Notes: generated by a model from the sequence alone, not told the origin. A DNA stretch of 64,000 bases from Burkholderia pyrrocinia (GCF_001028665.1 NZ_CP011504.1:1674001-1738000), one strand, 5' to 3'. Shown: positions 26,038 to 35,591, numbered from the stretch's first letter. Made by a program: numbers and translations.

Positions 26038-26937
26038 ATGACACTGAAACACCTCCCACCCACGTTCTGCTGGACCAAGATCGGTACCGAGTCCGGCGAG
26101 GAACTGCCGACCGTCGTGCTCCGCAAGGAATGGGAGCGCCGGCTCGGGGGCGGGCGTTTTCTGTGGGGCATCAACCAGCCGCTCGGCAGCAGCGCGCAAG
26201 TCGCCGCGCATCGCACGGGCTCGCTGCTCGCGCTGTTTTCGCCGGTCGCGTCGCGCCCGCGCGCGGGCGAGCGCAAGGACGCGCTGCTGTGGAATGCATG
26301 GGTCGACGCGAACGGCCAGGTGCGGCCGCTGCCGCCGCACACGTTCATCGCGAGCCGCTCGACGCTGCCGTCGGGCCGGCGTCGCGAACAGCACTACGCA
26401 CTCGTGTGCGCGTCGTCCACCGCGCTGACGGTCGGCACGCAGTTGCGCGTGTTTCCCGATCACCTGCGTAGCGTGAGCACGGGCAAGCCGCTCGGCGCCG
26501 CACAGGGTGCGGCCGTGGTCGATTGCGTCGGGCGTGCGAAGGAGCAGACGGGCAAGAGCTATCCGCTCGCGTTGTCGGTCGAGCTAGAGGCACCGTATTT
26601 CGTGCGGCTCGCGCAGCCGTGCGTGCTGAAGGCGCGCGATCTCGCGGAAGTGAACAAGGCGACGCGCGCGGGCGATTTCGATCGCTTCGTCGAGCTGGTT
26701 GCGCGCTTGCGCGGCCGTGCGCCGACGGATGCCGTGCGCGGCGTCACGCGCGACCTGTTCGACGTGCCGCCGATCGAAACCGCGGCCGCGTATGTCGCAC
26801 CCGCGCATGCGGCGCGATTGCGCAATCGGCCGGCGGCCGAGCATCCGCGCGATCGCACGGGCGATCTGTTCGACCTGTCGCCGGGCGAGCCTGCTGCGTT
26901 CGGCGGCCTTGCACGCCCGCGCATCGGGCGCGCGTGA
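26038..26937 (+). CDS. Conserved-looking protein of unknown function, divergent from HTH gene
   Basis: 299 aa, no signal peptide or membrane segment. The N terminus has an ordered, aromatic-rich core (FCWTKIGTESGEELP, RKEWERRLGGGRFLWGINQP) that looks like a compact nucleic-acid or nucleotide-binding module, possibly PUA-like (weak inference). The C-terminal third is Arg/Ala-rich with two similar DLFD-containing segments (TRDLFDVPP, TGDLFDLSP). I cannot assign a family. The divergent HTH gene suggests regulation in a two-gene module. Start at 26038 is the first ATG retaining the core; an upstream in-frame extension to 25819 would overlap the HTH gene. Confidence 0.7.
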   Translation: MTLKHLPPTFCWTKIGTESGEELPTVVLRKEWERRLGGGRFLWGINQPLGSSAQVAAHRTGSLLALFSPVASRPRAGERKDALLWNAWVDANGQVRPLPPHTFIASRSTLPSGRRREQHYALVCASSTALTVGTQLRVFPDHLRSVSTGKPLGAAQGAAVVDCVGRAKEQTGKSYPLALSVELEAPYFVRLAQPCVLKARDLAEVNKATRAGDFDRFVELVARLRGRAPTDAVRGVTRDLFDVPPIETAAAYVAPAHAARLRNRPAAEHPRDRTGDLFDLSPGEPAAFGGLARPRIGRA

Positions 26938-27144
26938 CGACCGGCGGCGAGAAGATCGCGCAAGAATTTGTTGCAAACTCGCCGTAGCGGATCGGCGAGC
27001 GCAGAGGGACAATCGGCACGAAGCGCGCGGCGCGGCGGCCGATGTGCCGACCATCGATGCGCCGTGGTTCACGCCACCGACATGCGTACCACGCACACTG
27101 GGCGTCGGCATGCTTCACACTGCAACCCTGTAGGAGAAGTGTCG

Positions 27145-27375
27145 ATGTCGACCCACATCTGTTCACGGGAAGCCCGGGCTGCGCAACGCTTCGTCGAAGC
27201 GACGCGCAACGTCGATCAGGCCTTTCGCGCCGTGCGCGGCGAAAGCGACGACGACGTCTCGTCGGCCGAATACGCACGCGCGATGTCGCGCCTCGATCGC
27301 GCGCTCGACGAGCTGGCGCGTGCGCAGGAAGTCTTCGATCGCGTCGTGAGCGCCGACGCGGCACACCAGATCTGA
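27145..27375 (+). CDS. Small hypothetical protein
   Basis: 76 aa, acidic and helical, with a predicted helical hairpin (ARAAQRFVEATRNVDQAFRA and RAMSRLDRALDELARAQEVF). TAGGAGAAG lies 8 bases upstream of the ATG, a strong ribosome-binding site. No signal peptide, metal motif or known domain. It lies ~200 bases after the unknown gene at 26038 and is probably independently transcribed. Function unknown. Confidence 0.65.
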   Translation: MSTHICSREARAAQRFVEATRNVDQAFRAVRGESDDDVSSAEYARAMSRLDRALDELARAQEVFDRVVSADAAHQI

Positions 27376-27511
27376 ACCAGGTGTTTCTGCTTTTTTCGCG
27401 TCGATCGGCGCGCCTCCTTTCCCTTGCCGGGCCGCTGTTCGGTCCGTCGATCGTTTATCCCGCCCGCATCGAATCGATATCGCCGGGCCGCGCGGCGACA
27501 CCGCGCGCGCG

Positions 27512-28402
27512 TCAGCCCGCGCGCGTCATGTCCGGCGCGGGGTTCGCGGGATGGAACGCGTAGCCGCGATGCTGGAACGACGCCGCGAAGAACCGCATCT
27601 GGTAGCGGATCGCATTCGCCCAGTAATCCCACGTGTGGCCGCCCGGCCGCTCCGCGTAGTCGTGCGGCACGCCGAGTGCGACGAGCCGTTCGTGCAGCGT
27701 GCGGTTCGAGCCGACGAACGCGTCGTCGCGGCCGCAGTCGATCGTCACGTCGAGATGTGCGCGCACGAACGCGCGCGCGCTTTCGACGATCACGTTGCGG
27801 TTCCAGAACGACGGATGGCGGCCGGGGTCGCCGAACACGTGGTCGATGCCCGGCTCGTCCTCGCAGCAGCGCGGATCGACCGCGCCGCTGATGCTGCCGA
27901 CCGCGCCGAACGTGTCGGGCCGGTCGAGCGCGATGCGCAGCGCGCCGAAGCCGCCCATGCTGAGCCCGGTGATCGCACGGGCGCGCTGCGTCGCGATCGT
28001 GCGGAAGTGCGAATCGACATAGGACACGACTTCGTCGCCGATGAAGGTTTCGTAGCGGCTGCCCGAATCGAACGGGCTGTCGATGTACCAGCTTTCGTGT
28101 CCGCCGTCGGGCATCACGAGGATCACGCGGTAGCGGTCGGCCAGTGCGGCGATGTGCGTGTTCGACGTCCAGTCGGTATGGTCGCCGCCCGAGCCGTGCA
28201 GCAGATAGACGACCGGATAGCGTTCGCCGTTGCGGTTGGCGCGAGCGTAGTCGTCGGGCAGCACGACGGTCGCCCTGAGCGTCTCGCTCATCGCGGCGCT
28301 GGGGATCGCGACGACCCGCGCATGAAACGCGAAGGCAGGGCTCGTGACGGCGAGCAGCAGAAGCAGCCAGCAGGCGCGTGCCACGTACATCGGTCCTCGC
28401 AT
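27512..28402 (-). CDS. Exported esterase D-like alpha/beta hydrolase
   Basis: 296 aa with a signal peptide ending at SPAFA. The fold is the esterase-D/tributyrin-esterase/antigen-85-like group: YPVVYLLHGSGGDHTDW (oxyanion), nucleophile elbow ITGLSMGGFGALR, acid in IDCGRDDAFVGSN, and histidine in ERPGGHTWDYW. It would hydrolyse acyl or feruloyl esters in the periplasm or outside the cell. Start at 28402 or 28390 (second Met) both keep the signal peptide. The gene appears to stand alone. Substrate not determinable. Confidence 0.85.
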   Translation of the reverse strand: MRGPMYVARACWLLLLLAVTSPAFAFHARVVAIPSAAMSETLRATVVLPDDYARANRNGERYPVVYLLHGSGGDHTDWTSNTHIAALADRYRVILVMPDGGHESWYIDSPFDSGSRYETFIGDEVVSYVDSHFRTIATQRARAITGLSMGGFGALRIALDRPDTFGAVGSISGAVDPRCCEDEPGIDHVFGDPGRHPSFWNRNVIVESARAFVRAHLDVTIDCGRDDAFVGSNRTLHERLVALGVPHDYAERPGGHTWDYWANAIRYQMRFFAASFQHRGYAFHPANPAPDMTRAG

Positions 28403-28500
28403 GTGTCGACTCCGTCCGGCGCAGGGGGCCGGGAAAACCCTGTTCGGACGACTCTAGCAACCGCACCTTTCAACCAAATTTCGGCGAGCCCTACGGGTTG

Positions 28501-29241
28501 TTAGCCGGGCGGCGCGCACAGGATGCGCTCGATTGCGTCGCGAAACGCGCCGGGCCGCTCGGCCGGTATCAGGTGCCCGCAGCGTTCGATCGCGTCGAAG
28601 CCGGCGCAGCGCGCGAGCGCCCAGTCCGGCACATGCCAGCCCGTGCGCGAGCGTTCGCCCGCGACGAGCCAGACCGGATGACGCTCGAACACCCGCGCGA
28701 GCGCCTCCAGGTAGCCCGGAACGCCCGTCGTCGCGACCACCGAGCGGCCCATCGCGCGCAGCGTCGACGCCGGCTGGTGCGCGAGCCAGCGGCGTGCGTC
28801 GTCGAGCATGCGTGGCGACGGATCGTCGATCGCGCCACGCAGCCAGTCGAGCGGTTCGGCGCGCAGGCCGTCGAGCATCGCGTCGGCTTCGCCGGGCGTC
28901 ATGCGGCCGACCGACGCCGACCAGAACGCATCGTCGAGCGTGAAATTGCCTTCGACGTTGACGATGCGCCGCACGCGCTCGGGGTGCGCATGCGCGAACA
29001 GCATCGCGATCGCGCCGCCGACCGAATGGCCGACGACATCGACCGGCTGCGCGCCGAAATGCGCGTCGACGGTCTGCCGGACATGCTCGACCTGCGCGGC
29101 GAGCGTGATCGAGTCGAACGGCGTCGCACGGTGTGCGCCATAGCCGAGCAGGTCGGAGGCGAGATGCGGGCCGTTCCATCCGCGCACGTCGAACGTGCCG
29201 ATGAAACCGTGGATGAAGACGACGGGGGCGGGCTGGGTCAT
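28501..29241 (-). CDS. Cytoplasmic alpha/beta hydrolase
   Basis: 246 aa, no signal peptide. VFIHGFIGTFDVRGWNGP carries the HG oxyanion motif, VDVVGHSVGGAIAMLFAHA the nucleophile serine, and CGHLIPAERPGAF the catalytic histidine. Its ATG overlaps the stop of the DinB-like gene (ATGA), so both are co-translated. The family includes esterases, lipases and haloalkane-type hydrolases; nothing in the sequence narrows the substrate. Confidence 0.85.
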   Translation of the reverse strand: MTQPAPVVFIHGFIGTFDVRGWNGPHLASDLLGYGAHRATPFDSITLAAQVEHVRQTVDAHFGAQPVDVVGHSVGGAIAMLFAHAHPERVRRIVNVEGNFTLDDAFWSASVGRMTPGEADAMLDGLRAEPLDWLRGAIDDPSPRMLDDARRWLAHQPASTLRAMGRSVVATTGVPGYLEALARVFERHPVWLVAGERSRTGWHVPDWALARCAGFDAIERCGHLIPAERPGAFRDAIERILCAPPG

Positions 29242-30044
29242 TGGGCGGGCGCGGAAGGAAGGGGCGGCAACTCGAGCTCGGCGAGCAGTTCGTCGAGTTC
29301 GAGCACGTGCGTGCGGTCGTGATCGAGCAGTTCGCGTACGAGTTCGTCGAGCGACATGCGGCGGATGCCGTCGCGCAATCCGCAGCGCGCGAGTTGCGCG
29401 GGTTCCAGCACGGCGGCCGTTGCACACAGCGCGGCGCGGCCCGAGCGGAATGCCGCGGCTGCACGGTCGAGCGGCTGCGCGAGATAGTCGCGCTGCGCGG
29501 CGAGTTCGGTGCCGTCGACCGACGCGATCACGGGCAGTTCGACCGTGCGCACGGCGTCGATGCGTTCGGCGAACACCGCGTCGAGGTCGCGCAAGTGGCA
29601 CGCATGCTCGACCAGCGAGAAGCCGGTGCCGGCCGGGCGACGCGTGCATAGCGCGGCCGGCACGTGCGCGGCATACGCGGCGAGCCGGTCGGGCATGCGG
29701 GCCAGCTCGGCGACGACGTCGGCGAACGGCAGCCGTTGCGGATACGCGCTGAACACCGCGCCATAGCTGAACAGCGTGCCGCCGAGCCGCCCGCGCGCCT
29801 GCACGACGTCGTGGCCGTGGCGGCGCATGACCTCCGCGACCATCGCGCCGCAGAACTGGCGGGCTGTCGTGTCGGCTTCGATTTCGGGGAAGTTGCGCGC
29901 GATCTCGTGCTGGATCGCGCCGATCGCGGCGACGCCGACGCGCGACAGCGCCGCGAATTCCGGATAGCGCTCGGGCTGTGCGATCAGCGCTTCGAGTTGG
30001 GTGCCGAGCGCGGTGGTGCGGAAACGGTCGAAACGGGAATGCAT
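29238..30044 (-). CDS. DinB-superfamily-like protein
   Basis: 268 aa. The C-terminal ~150 residues fit the DinB/YfiT four-helix bundle: VEHACHLRDLDAVFAERI and later LLDHDRTHVLELDELL provide the His residues that bind a metal in this superfamily. The N-terminal ~110 residues form an additional helical part not seen in minimal DinB proteins. Such proteins act as thiol-dependent or metal-dependent transferases; the role here is unknown. It is operonic with the downstream hydrolase (ATGA overlap). A large inverted repeat lies just upstream of its start. Confidence 0.65.
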   Translation of the reverse strand: MHSRFDRFRTTALGTQLEALIAQPERYPEFAALSRVGVAAIGAIQHEIARNFPEIEADTTARQFCGAMVAEVMRRHGHDVVQARGRLGGTLFSYGAVFSAYPQRLPFADVVAELARMPDRLAAYAAHVPAALCTRRPAGTGFSLVEHACHLRDLDAVFAERIDAVRTVELPVIASVDGTELAAQRDYLAQPLDRAAAAFRSGRAALCATAAVLEPAQLARCGLRDGIRRMSLDELVRELLDHDRTHVLELDELLAELELPPLPSAPAQ

Positions 30045-30052
30045 GACGAAGG

Positions 30053-30099
30053 GACCCTGTCGAGTAACGTGTCAAAACGATACGTTACTCGACAGGGTC
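30053..30099. repeat. Perfect 18-bp inverted repeat upstream of DinB-like gene
   Basis: GACCCTGTCGAGTAACGT (30053-30070) is exactly mirrored by ACGTTACTCGACAGGGTC (30082-30099) around an 11-base spacer, beginning 9 bases upstream of the start at 30044. No T-run follows on the minus strand, which argues against a simple terminator. It may be an operator for a TetR-like dimer or an RNA hairpin controlling translation of the DinB-hydrolase pair. Confidence 0.75.
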
Positions 30100-30159
30100 A
30101 CGTCAACCGGGCGGTGCGACCCGCCCGGGCGCCGCGCCGGCTTCGCTCCCGCCCGCCGC

Positions 30160-30591
30160 TCAGGATTTCTGCCGGGCGTCGATTTCCGCGCGCAGTTGCG
30201 CTTCCTGCTCCTGCAGTTCGGGCGTGAATTCCGCGCCGAAATCCTCGGGCGAAAACACCTGGCGGATCTCGATGTCCGATTCGCCCGGCATCGGGTTCGG
30301 GCAGCGCTTCACCCATTCGACGGCTTCGTCCATCGATTTCACTTCCCACAGCCAATATCCGGCGATGAGTTCCTTGGTTTCGGCAAACGGGCCGTCGATC
30401 ACCGCCCGGTCCTTGCCGGCGAAGTGCACGCGTTTGCCGCGCGAACTCGGATGCAGCCCTTCGCCGGCGAGCATCACGCCGGCCTTCACGAGTTCCTCGT
30501 TGTACTGGCCCATCGCGGCCAGCAGTTCGGTGTCGGGCATCTTGCCGGCTTCGGAATCGGCGGTTGCCTTGACGATGACCATGACGCGCAT
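30160..30591 (-). CDS. YCII-related (DGPF-domain) protein
   Basis: 143 aa of the YCII/DGPF family, small ferredoxin-like-fold proteins often found with ECF sigma factors or in catabolic loci. MRVMVIVKATADSEAG opens the domain, and VIDGPFAETKELIAGYWLWE holds the DGPF motif (DGPFAE) with the conserved His/Asp region preceding. AGGAGAAACAAC precedes the ATG. A C-terminal Glu/Gln-rich helix extends beyond the minimal domain. Biochemical function is generally unknown. Confidence 0.88.
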   Translation of the reverse strand: MRVMVIVKATADSEAGKMPDTELLAAMGQYNEELVKAGVMLAGEGLHPSSRGKRVHFAGKDRAVIDGPFAETKELIAGYWLWEVKSMDEAVEWVKRCPNPMPGESDIEIRQVFSPEDFGAEFTPELQEQEAQLRAEIDARQKS

Positions 30592-30797
30592 TGTTGTTTC
30601 TCCTGGATCGGAAAAGGTGGAGTGGATGTCGGCCGTGCGGGAATACCGACCGGTGCTTGCGATGGTACGACGGACGACGCGCGGCGAAATCGACATCGGC
30701 ACGAAAAAAACGCCGTTGCGCGGGCGGCGGGCGCGCTGGCCGACCGCCCCGCCAAAACTGGTATGCTGATCCTCACCACGTCTACGCGGAGGGTGCC

Positions 30798-31028
30798 ATG
30801 GCTGCTAAAGAAGTTTCGAAGAAGAAATACCTGAAAATCCTGAACAAACGCTTGCGTGCCGAACCGGCTGCCCCGGACGGCGCGTCGTTCGTGTTTTTCC
30901 CGCTGGGCGCAAAGGCGAAGCACGCGACGGGTGTCGTGTCCTCCGACGCGCGCAGCAAGCGCGAGCTGGCGGTGATGGCCGCGGTCCAGCGCAAGGCGGC
31001 CGAAGAGTTCGTCGTCACCGGCGCCTGA
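30798..31028 (+). CDS. Small basic hypothetical protein
   Basis: 76 aa, Lys/Ala-rich, starting at 30798 after GGAGGGTGCC. The N-terminal part is strongly basic (EVSKKKYLKILNKRLRA) and the C-terminal part helical. No membrane segment or known motif. Divergent from the YCII gene across ~206 bases. Possibly nucleic-acid associated on charge alone; not recognised. Confidence 0.6.
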   Translation: MAAKEVSKKKYLKILNKRLRAEPAAPDGASFVFFPLGAKAKHATGVVSSDARSKRELAVMAAVQRKAAEEFVVTGA

Positions 31029-31311
31029 CCGGCATCCGTCATACCACCGCTTGCGTCGCCGCCTGCGTTCCCTACGCGGCGGCGGCTTCGCAATGCGCGA
31101 TCGCGCTGGCCAGCACGCGCGGGCAATGGGGGCGGGACGGCACCGCCGCGCGATCGCCGCGACGCATCAACGGCCACACGAACCGGTGCCTCGATGCAGT
31201 CTAGCCGCGTCGAACCGGACGTGAAGCCTGTCGATTCGCGCAACGGCCGGGAACGGCGTTGAACGCCATCCCGGCCTGAGCCTGAAAGAAAACCACCATC
31301 CGGTCCGCGGA

Positions 31312-32736
31312 TCAGGACGCCTTGTCCGCTGCCGCCGCCGGATACCGGCCGCTGCCAGCGGCTCCGTCGCCCGCCGCCAGTTGTTCCAGCGCGAGGCCCT
31401 TCGTCTCGATCCCGAGCGTCCACACGGCGATCGCGGCCACGATGAACGACAGCGCGCCGAGCGTGAACACGCCGCCCTGGCCGAACACCGGCAGCACGAC
31501 GCCGACCACGTAAGGCCCGATCAGCGAGCCGACGCGCCCGATCGCCGACGCGAAGCCCGAGCCCGTCGCGCGCGCGCCAGTGCCGTACAGCTCGGGCGTG
31601 TACGTGTACAGCGCGGCCCACATCCCGAACAGGAAGAACTGCATCGCGAGGCCCGTGCCGATCAGCAGCGCCATGCTGCCGCCGTACAGCGCGCTCTGGC
31701 CGTATGCATAGGCCATCACGCCGCCGCCGATCAGCGATGCGATGCAGGTCGGCTTGCGCCCCCAGCGCTCGACGAGCCACGCGGCGCACAGGAAGCCCGG
31801 CACGCCGCCGAGCGAGATCAGCACCGTATAGAACACCGACTTCGTGACCTCGAAGCCGGCCTGCTGCAGCAGCGCACCGAGCCACGACGTGAGGCCGTAG
31901 AAGCCGAGCAGCGCGAAGAACCACAGCAGCCACACCATCACCGTGCGGCGGCGGTACACGCCGCTCCAGATTTCGCGCAGCGCGCCTTGGCCGCGTGCGG
32001 CCACCGGTTCGGCGAGTCGCGACGGCGGCGGCAGCGTCGTGACGCCGGTCGAGCGCATCACCTTCGCCTCGATCGTGTGCATCACCGAGTCGGCTTCCGC
32101 GAGCCGGCCCGCATGCTCGAGCCAGCGCGGCGATTCGGGCACGATGCGGCGCACGACGAGCACGAACACCGCGGGAATCGCGAGCAGCGCGAACACCGTG
32201 CGCCAGCCGAACTGCGGCAGCACGAAGTACGCGACGATGCCGGCCGTGATGAAGCCGAGCGGCCAGAAGCCGTCCATCAGCGCGATCAGGCGGCCGCGTT
32301 TCTCGGTCGGCACGAATTCGGACAGCAGCGTCTGCGCGACCGGGAATTCCATGCCCATCCCGATCCCGAGCAGCACGCGATAGACGATCAGCGCGTCGAC
32401 GCTCTGCGCGGTCGAGCACAGGTACGACGCGGCGCCCCACAGCACCATGCTCCACTGGAACACGGGCCGGCGGCCGAAGCGGTCGGCGAGCAGGCCGGCG
32501 ACGGCCGCGCCGAGCACCATCCCGAAGAAGCTTGCGCTCGCAACGAGGCCGGCGGCCGCGGTCGACAAACCGAACTCCTTGCGGATCGAGCCGAGCACGA
32601 ACGTCATCGTGCCGAGGTCGACCGAGTCGAAGAAGAATGCGATCGCGATGATGAAGAAGATCCGCTTGTGATAGCCGGAGAACGGCAGGCGTTCGAGCCG
32701 GGCGGCGGCGGAGGCGGGAGCGGTGGCGGCGGGCAT
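31312..32736 (-). CDS. MFS transporter (sugar/organic-acid porter group)
   Basis: 474 aa with 12 predicted membrane spans. GLLADRFGRRPVFQ between TM2 and TM3 and FVPTEKRGRLIALMDGFWPLG after TM4 are motif A/B positions of the metabolite:H+ symporter (MHS)/sugar porter groups. A central loop of ~65 residues links the halves. It probably takes up an aromatic or organic acid (family inference). C-terminal tail Gly/Ala-rich. No catabolic gene adjoins, so the substrate is open. Confidence 0.88.
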   Translation of the reverse strand: MPAATAPASAAARLERLPFSGYHKRIFFIIAIAFFFDSVDLGTMTFVLGSIRKEFGLSTAAAGLVASASFFGMVLGAAVAGLLADRFGRRPVFQWSMVLWGAASYLCSTAQSVDALIVYRVLLGIGMGMEFPVAQTLLSEFVPTEKRGRLIALMDGFWPLGFITAGIVAYFVLPQFGWRTVFALLAIPAVFVLVVRRIVPESPRWLEHAGRLAEADSVMHTIEAKVMRSTGVTTLPPPSRLAEPVAARGQGALREIWSGVYRRRTVMVWLLWFFALLGFYGLTSWLGALLQQAGFEVTKSVFYTVLISLGGVPGFLCAAWLVERWGRKPTCIASLIGGGVMAYAYGQSALYGGSMALLIGTGLAMQFFLFGMWAALYTYTPELYGTGARATGSGFASAIGRVGSLIGPYVVGVVLPVFGQGGVFTLGALSFIVAAIAVWTLGIETKGLALEQLAAGDGAAGSGRYPAAAADKAS

Positions 32737-32887
32737 GGCGTCCTCTGAAATGAAAAGGGGCCTTGCAGCGCATGCTCCAGGGCCCCGATGCTTCGGTATT
32801 CAGTAGACGCGACCACAAAGTGCCGTATCAGAGGAAAAGCGCCGCCTGCTTGCCCAAATGCGTCATCGGCGGGCGGCGCGCGATGCG

Positions 32888-33649
32888 TCAGTTCTTCAGC
32901 TTGTATCCGGTGCGGAACATCCACGCGACGATCGCGAGCAGGATCACGAGGAACAGCCCCGTTGCGGCGAGGCTGATCCACACGTGCACGTCGGCGAGCC
33001 CGTAGAACGACCAGCGGAAGCCGCTGACCAGGTACACGATCGGGTTGAACAGCGTGATGATGCGCCACGCGGGCGGCAGCATGTCGACCGAATAGAAGCT
33101 GCCGCCGAGGAACGTGAGCGGCGTGATGATCAGGAGCGGCACGAGCTGCAGCTTCTCGAAGCTGTCGGCCCAGATGCCGATCACGAAGCCGAACAGGCTG
33201 AACGTGACCGCCGTCAGCACGAGGAACAGCACCATCCAGAACGGATGCAGGATATGCAGCGGCACGAACAGGCCGGCCGTCGCGAGAATGATGACGCCGA
33301 GCAGGATCGACTTCGACGCGGCCGCGCCCACATAGGCGATCACGATTTCCCAGTACGACACGGGCGCGGACAGGATCTCGTAGATCGTGCCCGTGAAGCG
33401 CGGGAAGTAGATGCCGAACGACGCGTTCGAGATGCTCTGCGACAGCAGCGACAGCATCACGAGGCCCGGCACGATGAACGACCCGTAGCCGATGCCGTTC
33501 ACGTCGCTGATGCGCGAGCCGATCGCGGAGCCGAACACGACGAAATACAGCGACGTCGAGATCACCGGCGCGATGATGCTCTGCATCAGCGTGCGGCGCG
33601 TGCGGGCCATTTCTGCGCGGTAGATCGCGCGGATTCCTTGCAGGTTCAT
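32888..33649 (-). CDS. yadH: ABC-2 type transporter permease (YadH-like)
   Basis: 253-aa ABC-2 permease with six hydrophobic segments. [37 protein letters not shown] and [18 protein letters not shown] are the conserved ABC-2 landmarks. It lies 5 bases downstream of the cognate ATPase gene. The pair closely resembles E. coli YadG/YadH, an exporter whose cargo is unknown. Length agrees with YadH (256 aa). Confidence 0.88.
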   Translation of the reverse strand: MNLQGIRAIYRAEMARTRRTLMQSIIAPVISTSLYFVVFGSAIGSRISDVNGIGYGSFIVPGLVMLSLLSQSISNASFGIYFPRFTGTIYEILSAPVSYWEIVIAYVGAAASKSILLGVIILATAGLFVPLHILHPFWMVLFLVLTAVTFSLFGFVIGIWADSFEKLQLVPLLIITPLTFLGGSFYSVDMLPPAWRIITLFNPIVYLVSGFRWSFYGLADVHVWISLAATGLFLVILLAIVAWMFRTGYKLKN

Positions 33650-33654
33650 GTGCG

Positions 33655-34599
33655 TCAGGCTCCTTGTACGCCGTTGCGGCGGTTGTCGATCAGGCTGACG
33701 AAAATATCCTCGAGCGAGCTCTGCGTCGTGTGCAGGTCGCGGAAGCCGATGCCGGCCGAGCCGAGCGCGTTGATCAGCGTCGCGATGCTCGCGTCGTCGC
33801 GCTGCGAGTCGTAGGTGTAGACGAGCGCGGCGCCGTCGTCCGCGCGTTCGAGCCCGAACGGCGCGAGCGCGGGCGGCACGTCCGCGAGCGGCTGCTCGAG
33901 CTGTACGGTCAGCTGCTTCTTGCCGAGCTTGCGCATCAGTTCGCGCTTTTCCTCGACGAGCACGAGCTCGCCGCCGAGGATGATGCCGATCCGGTCGGCC
34001 ATTTCCTCGGCTTCCTCGATGTAGTGCGTGGTCAGCAGGATCGTCACGCCGCTTTCGCGCAGCGAATCGACGAGCTTCCACATGTCGCGACGCAGCTCGA
34101 CGTCGACGCCGGCCGTCGGCTCGTCGAGGAACAGGATGCGCGGCTCGTGCGACAGCGCCTTCGCGATCATCACGCGGCGCTTCATCCCGCCCGACAGCGT
34201 CATCAGCTTGTTGTCGCGCTTGTCCCACAGCGACAGCGCCTTCAGCGTCTTCTCGATATGCGCGGGATCGGGCGCCTTGCCGAACAGGCCGCGGCTGAAC
34301 GACACGGTCGCCCAGACGGTTTCGAACGCGTCGGTGGTCAGCTCCTGCGGCACGAGGCCGATCATTTCGCGGGCCGCACGGTATTGATCGCGGATGTCGT
34401 GGCCGCCGACCGTCACGCGGCCTGAGGTCGGCGTGACGATGCCGCAGATCGAGCCGATCAGCGTCGTCTTGCCCGCGCCGTTCGGGCCGAGCAGCGCGAA
34501 GATCTCGCCGGGGCGGATGTCGAGGGTCACGTGCTTCAGCGCCTGGAAGCCGGACGCGTAAGTCTTGGAGAGGTCGGAGACGGAAAGGATCGGTTGCAT
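33655..34599 (-). CDS. yadG: ABC-2 transporter ATP-binding protein (YadG-like)
   Basis: 314 aa from the MQPIL start; an in-frame ATG at 34614 would add five residues. Walker [12 protein letters not shown], signature [15 protein letters not shown], Walker [18 protein letters not shown] and H-loop [15 protein letters not shown] are intact and match E. coli YadG closely in order and wording. The C-terminal domain ends with [10 protein letters not shown] as in YadG. It energises the permease just downstream. Confidence 0.9.
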   Translation of the reverse strand: MQPILSVSDLSKTYASGFQALKHVTLDIRPGEIFALLGPNGAGKTTLIGSICGIVTPTSGRVTVGGHDIRDQYRAAREMIGLVPQELTTDAFETVWATVSFSRGLFGKAPDPAHIEKTLKALSLWDKRDNKLMTLSGGMKRRVMIAKALSHEPRILFLDEPTAGVDVELRRDMWKLVDSLRESGVTILLTTHYIEEAEEMADRIGIILGGELVLVEEKRELMRKLGKKQLTVQLEQPLADVPPALAPFGLERADDGAALVYTYDSQRDDASIATLINALGSAGIGFRDLHTTQSSLEDIFVSLIDNRRNGVQGA

Positions 34600-35033
34600 G
34601 CTCACGGATGGCACGGCCGGCCGGCGCGACGGTGTGTGCCGCGCGTACCCGGTGTCGCCGCCGCTGCGAAGCGGCCGGGATCGGGGACGGCATGGCGAAC
34701 GGGCGTCATGTCGAACGGCGTTGTGATGCGGGATCGCGGGACCGCCATATTAGCAATCGGTAGATGGAAATGCATTCTGGTGGAAAGAGGGTGCGTGACC
34801 GGAGCCGGATTTGCTTGAAATGGTTGGGTGTTACTCGATAGATCGGCCATTTATTTGAATTGAACGAACAATAGGTGTCGTTTTCGGCAAATCGGGCGAC
34901 GATCGGGTTTTCTCGCTGCCACGCGGCGGCCGGCCCGCCGACTGTGCTGCCCGAACGCCTTTACGCCGTACCGGGACGGCATGCCTGGCGCTCGCGATAA
35001 TGCGTTCCTTTCACGGTTCACGGAGCGGCGCGA
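34600..35033. other. Intergenic region between yadG-like and cupin genes
   Basis: 434 bases between divergent genes. Bases ~34740-34890 are AT-richer than average and probably contain promoters (for example TAATAT on the minus strand near 34748). I see no gene, repeat or terminator. Confidence 0.4.
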
Positions 35034-35330
35034 ATGTCTTTGATCGATTTCAAATCCGTTGCGGCCGCGCAGGCCGTCGCGTGGAAATCCACGATCGTCG
35101 GCGAGGTCGGGCCGGCCAGGATCAAGGTGTTGCGCATGGATGCGCAGCCTTACGAAGCGGAGGTGCACGACTACAACGAGGGACTGCTGGTGCTCGACGG
35201 CCAGTTGATGCTCGAAGTCGGCACGGAAACGGTCGTGGTCGAGGCCGGGCAGATGTATCTCGCGCTCGCCGGCACGCGCCACGCGGTGCTGCCCGGCAGC
35301 CATGGCACGCTCGCGATCATCGACGTTTAA
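35034..35330 (+). CDS. Small cupin-domain protein
   Basis: 98-aa single cupin. Motif 1 is reduced (HDYNEGLLVLDGQLMLEVG) and motif 2 reads AGQMYLALAGTRHAVLPG. Two possible metal ligands remain (H in VHDYNE, H in TRHAV), so metal binding is possible but not certain. Cupins of this size are often sugar- or ligand-binding or accessory enzymes. Monocistronic. Function unknown. Confidence 0.8.
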   Translation: MSLIDFKSVAAAQAVAWKSTIVGEVGPARIKVLRMDAQPYEAEVHDYNEGLLVLDGQLMLEVGTETVVVEAGQMYLALAGTRHAVLPGSHGTLAIIDV

Positions 35331-35406
35331 GGCTTTTGCGGCCGCGTCGGCTCGCCCGCCCGCCGCGGGAAGCGGCCTGCCGCGCAAGGCCGTCGCGCGG
35401 GTCATC

Positions 35407-35454
35407 TATTTGTCTGAGCAAATAAATTGAAGGCCGTTTGAAAAACTGTCAAAC
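35407..35454. promoter_or_regulatory. Paired inverted repeats in the DUF2957 leader
   Basis: TATTTG-N6-CAAATA (35407-35424) and GTTTGA-N7-TCAAAC (35436-35454) are perfect short inverted repeats ~12 bases apart in an AT-rich patch. They share a TTTG/CAAA core and may be tandem operator sites. No regulator is assigned. Confidence 0.4.
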
Positions 35455-35591
35455 ACCGTGAAAACACTAGGATCGCGTGGTTCCGTTCGTTTGGAACTCT
35501 GCATCCATTTACTTGTTTGAATGGTCCGATCATAGTCTCGACAAACGACGCATCACGATAACGAATCAAGCGTACGTACGGAGACCAATTC

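Noticed and set aside
30053..30099. The perfect inverted repeat as a rho-independent terminator.
   Set aside because: No T-run on either strand in the right position and it lies directly before a start codon rather than after a stop for its arms; kept as a repeat instead.
31029..31311. Short intergenic stretch examined for a small gene or RNA.
   Set aside because: GC-rich with only shadow frames, no hairpin with T-run and no promoter-like pair.
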